Origin: Podospora pseudocomata
Lineage: Eukaryota > Ascomycota > Sordariomycetes > Sordariales > Podosporaceae
Direction of reading: 5' to 3'
Assembly (NCBI RefSeq): GCF_035222375.1
Contig: NC_085889.1
Span: forward strand, 496,001-560,000
Length of the DNA: 64,000 nt
Both the position numbers and the translations under genes were made by a program. Below the pieces are notes generated by a model. The model saw only the letters and a program-made list of their open reading frames with translations. It was not told the origin of the DNA and ran no database searches. Each line of letters begins with the position of its first letter. Positions within the stretch are counted from its first letter, which is position 1. Shown in pieces: positions 1 to 11,892 of the stretch.

Positions 1-1329
1 GTAGCACGGGGAAACCCAAAAGGCCATCCCCAAACCATGATTCTCACAAGTAACCTTCTGTCCTTCCGTCACGAGCATTGAGGTGGGATGCTCTTTGAGG
101 AAAGACACAGACTGGCTCCATCGTTCCTGGGAAGCACCGGTCGCCGTCACGCCTTTTCGTCCTGCTGTTCGGCTTAGGCCAACTGACCGCTGCCAAGTAT
201 TTCACCTGCCCCTCTACCAATCCCCCACACTATAGTTGTCCTTGTGGAGGTAGCTTGCGGTCGCCATCGTCATAGGTGGTGGTAAGGAGAGCATTCTGTC
301 ATGTCAGCGGTCCTAGAAAACCGCACTGTCATCATGGTAAGTCCTTTCCAAGTCTCCGATTGTATTCTACCAAAACCGAGGGCGATGCCGTTGATCGGCG
401 ATGGGTGTGGGTGGTGTGAGAAGAATCCGTAGCTGGGAAGCTGCGGGGCTCTGGCAAGGCTGCTCCTAGTTGAACCCATGGCAGTGTCCAACCTTCCAGT
501 TCTAGGTTGCTAGAAGGAGCCCATGGGTGGCCTGCTAGCGCCCATGTTTGGCCCAGTGTTCCCCATACATACGTTGGGTAGACACTCAAGCTTTTCCTTG
601 TGTGCTAATCCTGCCTACCAGGTATTTCTGGCAGGGTCTGGCTGTCCGGCGAGTTGCGCTCTTTGGGGCATCAGTGTAATCTGAACTTGTCTCCATTCAC
701 CTGATCCATTGCCACCACGAGAGAGATCGCAACTGTCACCAAGCATTCTAACATGGTACGGAGCCAAGGGCAGTGCGCATGCCCCCCTTCCTGGTGTCCA
801 CATGGGTAGTCAACCGCTCCAGTAGACCTAGCTTCGACCAAGAGCGTGCTTGCGGTTGCTTGTTGCTCCTGGAGGCCCGTTCAAAATTTTCCTTTTTTTC
901 CCCCACCAGGCTATCGTTCTTTTCACCATTGCCGTCTCACTCGGATCCTGACCAACTGACTGTTAAAGCAATTCACCACCTACCTCCCAGGCTTTTGACA
1001 GCCCTTGATCCTGTTCCCAAGCAGCTATTCACTATCCTTGCTCGGCACCTACGACGACGTCTTTCTGCTTTACAGGCAAACAATTCACTTGCTTGGCCTC
1101 CTTTTCTCATCGTTCTTTGCTGGACCAGCTCAATTTGTTTGGCGAGCCGCTGATCCACCTAGCTTACAGCACCATTTTTCTTTCATTGCTGTCTTTGATT
1201 GCGGTTTTTTTGTTTAATCAGTTTGTCGATACCCCCAGCAACTCAGTCCTTTGCCTCCTTTCAGTTCTTGTCTTTCCAACGATAATACGGTTTCAAGACT
1301 GTAAACCACTACGGGGCACCCCTTCAAAA
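1..1329. other. Upstream region of the PKS gene, no supported gene
   Basis: No reading frame here has the length, codon texture or motif content of a gene. The frames that occur are short and proline/serine-rich on both strands. The stretch presumably holds the PKS promoter. The PKS frame stays open without a stop back to 1093, giving 79 extra codons with a hydrophobic stretch. I treat these as 5' untranslated, because the ketosynthase fold starts just after the ATG at 1330. T-rich and CT-rich runs at 890-920 and 1195-1215 are the kind often seen upstream of fungal starts. Confidence 0.5.
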
Positions 1330-4300
1330 ATGCCGTCCTCGCCCTGTGGCGCTGAGCCCATCGCCATCATCGGCTCCGCGTGCCGGTTCCCGGGAGGCGC
1401 GAGCTCCCCCTCGCGCCTGTGGCAACTGCTCGCGAACCCGAGGGACCTCTCGGAGCGCGTGCCCGCGGGAAGATTCCATGTCGACGCCTTCTACCACCCA
1501 GATGGCGAGTTCCCCGGCACGACGAATTCTGCCCGTGGGTACTTCCTGGACCACGACCCCCGGCTGTTTGACGCCAGCTTCTTCAGCGTCACGCCCAAGG
1601 AAGCCGAAGCAATCGATCCCCAGCAGCGGTTGCTTCTAGAAGTGGTGTACGAGGCCCTCGAGTCGGCCGGGTACTCTCTCCAGCAGCATGCGGGTGCCCG
1701 TGTTGGCGTGTTTGCCGGTGTGATGACGGCCGACTACGACACCCTCTCACAGAGGGACGAGCTCACCACAAGCCAGTACTATGCCACGGGCAATGCGCGG
1801 TCCATGGTCTCCAACCGGCTCTCGTACTTTTTCAACTTCAAAGGGCCCTCCATGACGATCGACACGGCCTGTTCATCCAGCCTGGTAGCCCTCCACCAAG
1901 CTGTCTTGAGTCTTCGGTCGGGCGATTGCGAAATGGCTTGCGTGGCTGGTGCCAACCTCATCCTGACCCCTGAGCAGTTCATCGTCGAGTCCAGCCTACA
2001 CATGCTCAGTCCCTCCGGTCACTGCAACATGTTTGACGCCAATGCCGATGGCTATGCCCGCGGCGAAGGAATTGCGGCTATGTTTGTCCGTCCCCTGAGC
2101 AAAGCCCTGGCCAGTGGCGACCACATTCTCGCCGTTATTCGGGAAACCGGTGTCAATTCGGATGGCAGGACGACAGGGATCACGATGCCCAACTGGGAAG
2201 CGCAAGCACAGCTTATTCAGGACACATATCGACGAGCCGGCTTAGATATCAACACCCTCGAGGACCGCTGTCAGTATTTTGAGTGTCATGGGGCTGGAAC
2301 GGCTGCAGGTGACCCCAAGGAAGCCCGCGCCATCGAACATGCCTTCTTCTCGGGTGAGCTTCGAGCTGGGCCGTCAACAGACTTGATCCCGCCCGCGGAA
2401 AGGCCTCGGCTTCTGGTTGGCTCAGTGAAGACGGTCATTGGCCACACTGAGGGGTCGGCAGGTCTCGCAGGGTTATTCAAGGTTGTCGAGAGCATGCGAC
2501 ATGATACCATTCCTCCAAACCTACATCTAGATCGGTTGAACCCGCAAGTTGCCGAATATGCCAGCCACTTGGTCGTCCCAACAAGTCCCGTCCCATGGCC
2601 AGCGGTCCAGCCAGGACAACCGAAAAGAGCCAGCGTCAACTCCTTCGGTTTCGGCGGCACCAATGCCCATGCGATTGTTGAGCAGTACGTTCCAGCCATC
2701 CACGACGAGAACTTCGTGTCAAGTGCCCACGTCCCTCGCCCCATCCCCAACGGGTCAGTCGGGCCTAGAGTCAATCGTATTTGCCTCCCTTTGGTACTCT
2801 CTGCCAAATCCGAAAAGTCCCTGGTAGCTGTCGTGCAAGCCTATTACGATCACCTCCTCAAGAACCCCGGAGCCTCAACCGAAGAGCTGTCATGGCACAC
2901 CTACGCCCGCCGCACAGCCTTTGCTCACAGAGTGTCCTTTGCGGGTACAACAACGGAAAGGCTTCTTGGGAAGCTGGCGCGATTCCTGAAGATACCAGAC
3001 GCCCCGCCTGAGCCTCCTAGAAAGAAGCTGAAAACAACCGACAAACGAGAGACGCCGCCACCGGTTGCCACTATGTGTCGCGTGAAACCAGAACATCAGA
3101 AGCCCAAGTTGCTGGGGATCTTCACGGGCCAGGGAGCGCAATGGGCCACCATGTCTCGGGGTCTGCTTGTGACAAGCAAGGTCTATCGTGATTCTATTCG
3201 AAAGTTGGACGAGATTCTGCGGCAGTGCCCACATCCACCTCCCTGGAGCTTGGAGCACGAGATATCGGCGGACGAGGGTCTTTCGAGGGTTCATAGGTCG
3301 ACAATCTCGCAGCCTCTGTGTACCGCCATTCAGATTGCTTTAGGTAAGACACCTTGCCTGTGCATGGATTCTCTGTTCAGTGCTGAAGGGGCTGCCGGAT
3401 CTGCTTTGCTAACACTGCTCCCGAACAGTCGACTTGTTACACTCGATCGAGATTAGCTTCCACACAGTGGTCGGCCACTCGTCTGGGGAAATCGGTGCTG
3501 CATATGCCGCCGGCCGGATCGGTGCCAGAGATGCTATTCTGATTGCTTACTACCGTGGAATGGACGTGAACCTCGCCTGCGGAGCCGGGGGCGTCAAAGG
3601 AGGGATGCTAGTTGCAGGCATGTCAATGGAGGAGGCCGCCGATTTCTGTTCTAGAAGAGAGTACAGCCCAGGACTCTGCATTGCCGCCAGCAACTCGCCC
3701 ATGGTTGTCACGCTTTCAGGTGATCTTGACTTGATTCATGAGGCCTGCAAGTATCTTAAGGGCAAGAGGTTGCTAGCGCGGATACTCAACGTCGACACGG
3801 CTTACCATTCACCCCACATGGAGGTTCCGTCAATAAAGTATCTGGAAGCGATCAAATCGTGCAACATCTCACCGCGGGCTCAAAACAATGGAACCGCCTG
3901 GATTTCAACTGTGTCTGGCACCGGGGAGCCCAAGGCAGCGGATTTGAAGGACACCTACTGGCGCGACAACATGATGAAGCCGGTGCTGTTTTACGAGGCT
4001 ATGAGTACTGCCTTGGACAAAAATGGACCGTTCGACGGAGTGATAGAGGTCGGGCCCCATTGCACTCTTAGGGGGCCAGTGTTTGAAGCGATCCGAGAGA
4101 GCATGGGAACAGAAGCAATTTTGCCCTATACTGGACTCCTCAACAGGGGGATGGACGACCGGGAGGCGTTTGGCGAGTTTCTCGGCTGGATATGGGCCCA
4201 GTTTGGGGTTTACAACTCTCACATTCGGCAATTCGTCGTGGGTTCCGTACAGCCCGAGCTGATCAACACGCGGATTCAAGGTGCTCCCAGTTACCCATGG

Positions 4301-7300
4301 GACCATTCACAGATTCATTGGAGAGAGTCGAGACTATCTCGACAGTATCACTTCAGGTTGGCCATGCCTCACGAACTCCTCGGGGTACGCACTCGAGACG
4401 ATTCTCGGTACCTACTTCGATGGCGGAACATTCTGAAGTTTGAGAAGCTCACTTGGGCAAGGCACCATGCGTTCCAGGGTCAATCGGTACGTCAGAGATC
4501 TAACTTCTACTGTCTTTGTAAAACTTGACCGTGTGCTAACAAGAATTGTTGACAGCTACTCCCCGCGTCAGCCTACGTCATCATGGCGGTTGATGCTGCC
4601 AAAGCCGCTGCGCCAGAGGTAGCAATTTCTGTGATCGAGCTTCGCGATCTCAAGTTCTACAAAGGCATCACGTTTGATCCTAATTCGCCCGGGGTCGAAG
4701 TTCTCTCCTCTTTGGTCATTGAGAAAGAGACGCCAGACACATGGGAGGCTTCATTTCTGCTGACTTCAACCGTTGCCGACGGCCGCACCGATGTGAAAAA
4801 GAACTTTAGTTGCCGGGTCGCCATCACGTCTGGCGCACCACATCCCAATCTGTTGCCAACGCGGCCAGCGACGAGAGGGGAAACACTGAGCGCCAACCCC
4901 GAGGCTTTCTATGCCATGATGGCCGGGACAGGCTTGAGGTACACTGGCCCATTCCGAGGGCTACAAGCACTCGACCGTCGGTTTGATTTTGCGTCGGGTT
5001 CCCTGAGGAGAGTTCACCCCGACGACACTACAAGGCTTGGCCTCAGCCCCGCCACCTTGGACAGCTGTCTTCAAACGGCCTTTGTCACCATGTCTTCGCC
5101 TGGCGACGGTGCCATCTGGACACCATTCTTGCCAGTGGAGATCGAGAGCATTCGCATGAACTTATCACTGTGCAATGCCCAAGAACGGAGCGACACGCTG
5201 GTGGTTGATGCGCATAAGACGCAGGCTACACCATGCACGAGGAGCGCCCCGGCCTCCTTCACTGCCGACATCGAGATATTTAATGATGAAGGCAAGCAGG
5301 AGATACAGATTGAGGGACTCAAAGTTGGGTCGTTTGGCCCTACCAATCCCGAGGATGACTACGAGCTGTACCTTACCACACAGCTGGACCTTGATCCCGA
5401 AGACGCTATCGTGTCCGCCACAGACGAAGACGTTCACCCTCCGAGCCCCATGCTTGCCGAGTCCTGCGAGCGCGTCGCTTCTTTTTACATCAAGGGACTG
5501 CCAGCCATTGCAGTGTGTCCAAGTCCGGGCTCGCACCTCGTTTCTGCGTCCATCGCCAGCCGAGCAGAGCTGCGCCGCGCCACAAGCACCTGGTCGGATG
5601 AGACAGAAGAGTCTCTTGATCGGTTCATTCTATCCTCGCCATACTATTCGGCTTTGAATTTGGTCCGCAGATTGGGCCGGAACGTTCCGGATGTGATGGC
5701 TGGCATACTTCCTACAGTGTTTGAAGAAGCTCGCCAGACGCATAGCTTCCAGCGTCATATTTCGAGAGTGGTGAAGCAAATATCCCACAAGTATGCCTCG
5801 ATGCACGTCTTGGGACTGACAGATGCTGAGCTTGGGTTGACGGAGCACGTGCTGGCTGGCTTGGGCACCTCCTTTGCATCCTACCGCATCGGCTCTCGGC
5901 CTGAGGAGAATCTTAACGATCGAATCCAGCTTTCCGAGTCTCTGAGCGAGAAGGTTATCACCGAAAAATTCGATTTCACCACGGGTGTTCCAGCAAATGG
6001 CCAGCTCTACGACCTAGTTCTTCTGTCTACTTCTCTATTCGAGCCCCACAACACGGCCACTGTCCTCGGCCACGTTCGGAACATGATGCGGCCTGGAGGC
6101 TTCCTGATGCTCATTCAGGTTACAAGGACTCCTCTCGAGGAACGTCTCTGTCGTACCATCAGCTGTGCACTCTCTCTGCAGTCGATGTCCCCAACACCGC
6201 CTGACTGGCCTGACCTTCTTGATCAGTGCGGATTTCAAAATTCCAGCGAGGACTCGACCCAGAACTATGCCACTGGCTTTTCGCTGATTGTTCGTCAAGC
6301 GCAGTCTCTGGAGAAAGCGCTGCTGATGTATCCTCCCTCCGAGGACTCGGACCCAGAGCGTCTGATGAATAGACTCCTGATTGTTGGCGGCAAGCAGCTG
6401 TGGACATCATTCATCTCATCGCAAGTCACTGCAGCACTGGCTTCGCATTGCGGGTTGATCACTACCGTTGCGTCCCTTGACGACTTGGCACCTGGGCATG
6501 CTGCCAACTCTACAGCTGTCATCCTCCTCTGCGACCTGGATGAGCCCCTTCTGCTGAACATGAACGAGAAGCGGATGGAGGCCTTGAAGGAGCTACTCCG
6601 TCCAGAAATGGTGATCCTTTGGGTTACGGAAAGTGCCCGGACTACTACCCCTGGCAATTCGGCTTCTTTGGGCTTCACGCGCACCCTCGCTGCTGAGATA
6701 CCAGGATTGACCCTCCAAGTCCTTGACCTCGAGACTGTTAATACCGATCCGGCCGTCAAGGCCGTCTCTGAGACCTTTTTTCGCCTTGCCATGTACGCTA
6801 GGATTCAACACACAAGTGTCGAAAACCCTCTGTGGGTTCTGGAGCCAGAGATACACATTAAGGATGGTCGTCGCATGGTTCCCCGTGTTCGTCCGTGGAA
6901 GAAAGGCAACAACCGCGCGAACGCCGGTCGGCGGATTGTCACAGCTCCTTGCAACACCTTGGAAAATGTGGTGGAAATTCTGCCAGGGCATTCAGGAAAC
7001 GGGCCATACAGGGCAGAGGAGTGGGGATTGGCGTCTGCGTCGGACCCTCCAGGAGAGCTCTTTGGTATTCAGGTAAACTACAGCACTGTCGGTGCGCTCA
7101 ACACAGGGCTCAGTTCTTTCCCGTCGGCCTACGTCTGCCTTGGCCGCGATACGAAGACCCTCGCCACAACGGTTGCTTTGTCCAAAGTCAATGCCTCCTA
7201 CATCATGATGCCAACGAGATGGGGTACGGAGATTACGATCCCCAGTCTGAACGAGCCGGTCTTCTTTGGGCTTTTGGTCCGCTATTTCCTGGCGCTCAGC

Positions 7301-9115
7301 ATTTCGTGGAAAGCCAGGGGACAGTCACTCTTGGTTATCGAGCCTGACGAGCGGTTCCAGGAGTGCATCAAGGACGTCTGTGTCAAGCAGGGGATTTCAT
7401 TCCAGATATTCTCGACCGACGAGGAGCGCTGCAGGCGGGTACCAGAGGTGACTTTTATTCACCCGGCGCTTTCTCGACGCGAGATGAGGGATTTGAACCT
7501 TCCGCAACGCGCCTTGGTTGTGGATATGCTCCCCAAGGGAAGCCGTCTCTCCGAGATGTTCAAAGCCACGGTGGATGAGCCCTCAGCGTATCACCATCTC
7601 TCCTCGTTCTTGCGACCAGCGGCAGACTTGGAAGTCGATGGTGTCAACCCCGATGCTGGTGCATGCGTACACCTTGATAGAATTTGGGAGGGAGCTGTCA
7701 CCTTGTCGCTTGCCAAGATGGAAACACTGGCCGATGGTGCTGTCTCCCCTCTCCTCTCTGTACCGGCCTTGGTCGAATGTACAGAGCCGGTTGCGCCGTT
7801 TTCGGTCATTCACTGGAAGGCCGAGAGGGACATTCAACAGATCATCACCCCGCCTTATGGCCGTCAGCTGTTGAGTCCATCAAAGACCTACCTTCTTGTT
7901 GGTCTGACAAGGGACTTTGGCCAGAGCCTCTGCACGCTCTTGGCTCAACAGGGAGCGCGCCACCTTGTCCTGGCGAGCCGGAACCCGCCCCGGCGGTCCC
8001 CAAGATGGGCAGAAGAGCTGACGAGAAAGGGCGTCCAACTCAGGTTTCAGACGCTGGATGTGACCAAGATGGAGCAAGTGACCGCCTTGAAGACCAAGAT
8101 CGCACAGACCCTCAGATTCCCTCCCGTCGGGGGTGTTATCAACGGCGCCATGGTTCTCGACGACCGCGTCTTCTCTGAGATGTCCATCGAGTCCTTCCAG
8201 CGAGTCATGGCGCCCAAGACGATCGGTTCCAGCAATCTCGACGACGCGTTCTGCTCACCAGACATGGACTTTTTCATCATGACCTCGTCCTTTGCGGCCG
8301 TCGGCGGACATGCCGGCCAGTCTAACTATGCTGCGGCCAACATGTACATGAACGGCCTCGCCGCCTCGAGACGCCACCGCGGGTTTGTCGGTTCCATTCT
8401 CAACATTGGTGTCATTTACGGGCTGGGGTTCTTGCACCGCGAGAAGGAGAATCTGTACGAGGGTTTGGAGCGGGAGGGATACCCGCCTATTTCGGAACGG
8501 GATCTTCATCACATGTTTCTCGAGGCTATTGTTGCGGGAAGGCCGACAGAGGATCAGATCTACGACATCACTACCGGGTTGCGGCGGTTCCCGGTCGGGC
8601 GGCCTACCCTGCATTGGCACAGCGATCCGAGGTTTTGTCACTTTACTCGCGGCAGTGATGATCGGGACGAGGAAAGCGACGCTGGGTCTCAGCAGCTGAG
8701 CTTGAAGGAGCAGACTAGCCGCGGCGAGACGGAGGAGGATGTTGCCGAGATTCTCGTCCCGGCGTTTATCAAGAGATTACAGAATCAGCTCAAGCTGGCG
8801 GAGGGAACTGTGACAGCCGAGCAGAGCATTGTCGAGTTGGGTGTTGATTCACTGGCGGCAGTGGAGATTCGATCATGGGTCTGGAGGACGCTGGGCCATG
8901 ATGTGGGGGTGATGAAGATTCTCAGCGGCATGACGATTAGTCAGTTGTGCGGGGAGATTGCAGCGGCCACCATGGCGGTTCGCGTGACGACGCAGCAGAG
9001 TTTGGAGGCGACGGGAGTGCCTAGTGATGCCTCGGCGACGCCTCACACTACCTCTGTGGTTTCTGGTGCCGAGTTGGAGACGCATTCGGTGGCGACGACG
9101 GCAGCGGAGGAGTAG
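1330..9115 (+). CDS. Highly reducing polyketide synthase (KS-AT-DH-MT0-ER0-KR-ACP)
   Basis: Type I iterative PKS making a reduced polyketide. I read three exons, 1330-3343, 3429-4486 and 4556-9115, with introns of 85 and 69 bp; the spliced protein is 2543 aa. KS carries DTACSSS (Cys181), HGAGTAAGD (His320) and the IGH His372. AT has GHSSGE (Ser689). DH has the HAFQG...P motif (His1018) and Asp1193 in LDSC. Around residue 1440 a methyltransferase-like part has lost the glycine-rich SAM motif (VLGLTDAELG) but keeps a MRPGG-like strand. A partial ER-like region (about 1800-2060) lacks a clear nucleotide site. KR has Lys2245, Ser2269 and Tyr2282. ACP has GVDSL (Ser2456). The protein ends about 85 residues later, with no condensation or release domain. 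The order resembles the PKS half of PKS-NRPS or LovB-type enzymes (family knowledge). A trans ER and a separate release step are inferred. Confidence 0.93.
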
Positions 9116-9881
9116 ATGTTGAGTTTGGGTTCTTTGGTCGTCATGTTTGAGTTCAAGTATTGGAGTCGTGTAACAACAGAAGAGTGTGTAGTTTTCCGGT
9201 GTGTGTGTTGGGGGGGGGGGATCGATTCTGCATATATATGACCAAATGGAGGTTGGGACGTTGGCTGGAAAGGTGTCGTTATTTGTTATACTGAAGGGAT
9301 TGGATGCATGTGATGTTTGGGTAGCGAATACAAAAAAACATGGTATCCTGGCTTGACTTTTCAGTAACGTTGTGCGAGTCTCGGACTTGTATGTATGTTG
9401 TAGAACATGACGGTCATCTCACGTGAGCGAGACTATACGATGTTTGATCCGAGAAAGGCCGTAAACCCGAGCAGTTGCATGTAGTGTATGGGCTGTCGGA
9501 TCAGGAACCCAATATCCGCGAGTGGCCTGGCCGGGTGTCGATCACCGGTGCCCGGAGCGGGGTCCTGGAACTTCAGGCTATGCAGCTGCGTTCCGGGACA
9601 CCTGTCGGGCCGCTGTGCAGCAGTTGTGCGCCTGTCGGAGCTGCAGTGACGGTACCCAGGTATGCGAGGTGACGGGACGAGATGTAACAGTGGACGAGCT
9701 GGAACGCGGGGGAGAAGGGAGGGGACGGGGAGGGGACGGGGAGGGGACGGGGAGGGGTCCGGTGGTCGGTGAGGGGCTCCGTTTATAACGTTCGCCTTTT
9801 GCTGGTCCCCCTTCCCACCACACGATCGCGCTGAACACCACCAACAACAGTACAAACCACCAGAGACAGAGCACATCAAAG
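9116..9881. promoter_or_regulatory. PKS 3' region and flavin monooxygenase promoter
   Basis: This holds the PKS 3' end (a G9-10 run near 9211-9220 and a TATATATG stretch near 9232) and the promoter of the downstream monooxygenase. A TTTATAAC box at about 9782 lies 100 bp before its ATG. No gene is supported: the frames on the minus strand are proline/arginine shadows of the G-rich tract. Confidence 0.5.
9716..9760. repeat. G-rich 11-bp tandem repeat
   Basis: About three to four head-to-tail copies of the unit GGGACGGGGAG, all G-rich on the plus strand, about 125-165 bp upstream of the monooxygenase ATG. Runs of four G every few bases could form a G-quadruplex (inference). Confidence 0.8.
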
Positions 9882-11796
9882 ATGGCAACTCCAATCCCCT
9901 CCCACCAACGCATCGTCCCCGGTAGCGTCAACCTCCCCCCTTACCCCTGGCCCGCCACCGCAAAAGACACAAGCGTCGACCCTGTTTCCATCGCCGAGTC
10001 TGTCACTTCCAAGCTGAATGGCTACCTCTCCTCGGGTGATTTCGCCTCAATCTCCGAGCTCTTCACCGACAACGGCTTCTGGCGCGATCACCTAGCCCTC
10101 TCCTGGACACCCCGCACGATCAAGACCTCTGCTGCCATAGCTGATTATCTTTCCTCTTCTCCGACCAAGCTCAGTTCGGTACAAGTGGATCTGACGTCTG
10201 AGTTTCGGAAGCCACAGATTGCGAGTTTCGCTCCGGGGGGCAGTCCGGATGTGAAGGGGATTGCGTTTTACATCAAGTGGGGGACTAGTCTTGGGACGGG
10301 AAGAGGGGTGGCGAGGCTTGTTCAGGAGGATGGAGAGTGGAAGATTTGGACCATGTTTACTTGTTTGGTGGAGTTGAAGGGGTGGGAGGAGAAGGTGGGG
10401 GCGAGGAGGGAGTTGGGCGTTGAGCATGGGAAACAAGAAGGGAGGAAGAACTGGAGGGAGAGGAGGGAGGGGGAGCAGGAGAAAGGGGAGGGGGAGGTGT
10501 TGGTTATTGGTATGTCCATCACAGAATGAGGAGAGGGATGGTGACTAACGGTCGGTAGGAGCTGGGCAGTCAGGTCTGACGATTGCTGCGAGGTTGAAAA
10601 TGTTGGGGGTCAAGACAGTGGTCATTGATACGAATGAGAAGGTGGGCGACAACTGGCGGAAGAGATATCATCAGCTGGTGCTGCATGATCCAGTGTGGTA
10701 CGACCACATGCCGTATCTCCCCTTCCCTGAGCACTGGCCGGTTTTCACGCCAAAGGATAAACTGGCCGAGTGGTTTGAGTTTTATGCCAAGGCGCTCGAA
10801 CTCAACATCTGGACTTCTACCTCCCTTATATCTAGCAAATGGGATGAGGGCACCAAAACTTGGGAGGTGAAGGTGAATAAGGGGGGCAGAGAGGAGAGGG
10901 TTCTCAGGCCGAAACATATCGTTTTGTGTACGGGACACTCGGGCAAGAAGTTCATGCCTGATATCAAGGGGCTGAGCGAGGGGGTGTTTAAGGGGTTGGC
11001 GGTCCACTCTGCTGATTTCGCCGGTGCGAAGCAGCAGCAAGAGGGGACTGAAAGAAAGAGAAAGGCGGTGGTGGTCGGGGCGTGTAATTCTGCTCACGAT
11101 ATCTGCCAGGATTACTACGAGAAGGGGTATGATGTCACCATGGTGCAGAGGTCGTCGACTTGTGTCGTGTCCAACAAGGCGGCTCTCAAGGTTTTGCTGG
11201 CGGTGCTGTACGAGGAGGGTGGACCGCCGGTCGAAGACAGCGACATCTGGCTTCATGGCTGGCCGAGTGAGGTTATGAAGAGCATACAGATCGATCTGGC
11301 CAGGATTCAGCGGGAGATGGACAGGGATTTGTTGGAAGGGTTGGAAAAGGCCGGGTTCAGGACTGACAAGGGGGTGGATGAAGGGGGGTTGTTTATGAAG
11401 TATTTACAACGGGGTGGGGGGTATTACATTGATGTGGGCATGTCGCAGCTGATTATTGATCGCAAGGTGAAAGTCAAGCAGGGGGAGGAGATTGAGGAGT
11501 TGGTGGAGAATGGGTTGAGGTTCAAGGATGGGGAGGTGCTGGAGGCGGATGAGATTGTGTTTGCTACTGGGTTCATGAATATGAGAACCCAGGCGAGGCA
11601 TATTCTGGGAGATGAGGTTGCGGATAGGGTGGACGATGTTTGGGGATGGGATGAGGAGGGGGAGATGAGGGGGATCTGGAAGGGGAGCGGGCATCCGGGC
11701 TTTTGGTTCCATGGTGGTAATTTGGCCTTGACTAGGTATTTCAGTAGGGTGGCTGCGCTGCAGATCAAGGCGAGGCTGGAGGGATTGGGGGCCTAA
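9882..11796 (+). CDS. Flavin-containing monooxygenase with N-terminal NTF2-like domain
   Basis: Predicted FAD/NADPH-dependent hydroxylase or Baeyer-Villiger-type enzyme. Exons 9882-10509 and 10559-11796 are joined over a 49-bp intron with branch site GACTAAC; the protein is 621 aa. Residues about 30-150 look like an NTF2/SnoaL-like fold (SKLNGYLSSGDF...LFTDNGFWRD). The FAD Rossmann motif GAGQSG (210-215) is created exactly by the splice. An FMO-like FKGLAVHS stretch follows, and a second Rossmann site GACNSAHD starts at 383. This layout of about 600 aa with an NTF2-like front is common in fungal FMO-like monooxygenases. It lies 766 bp downstream of the PKS on the same strand, so a tailoring role on the polyketide is inferred. 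The substrate cannot be read from the sequence. Confidence 0.9.
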
Positions 11797-11892
11797 GATT
11801 CAGGGGATATCTCGGCTGTGGGTTTACAAGGCAGGCTTCAGGGGCGTCAACACCCAGCAATCTTGATTTCTCTTCCAACTCAAGAAAATCCT

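Noticed and set aside
9433-9931. Minus-strand proline/serine-rich frames
   Set aside because: They read through the G-rich repeat and promoter of the monooxygenase; composition explained by the repeat.
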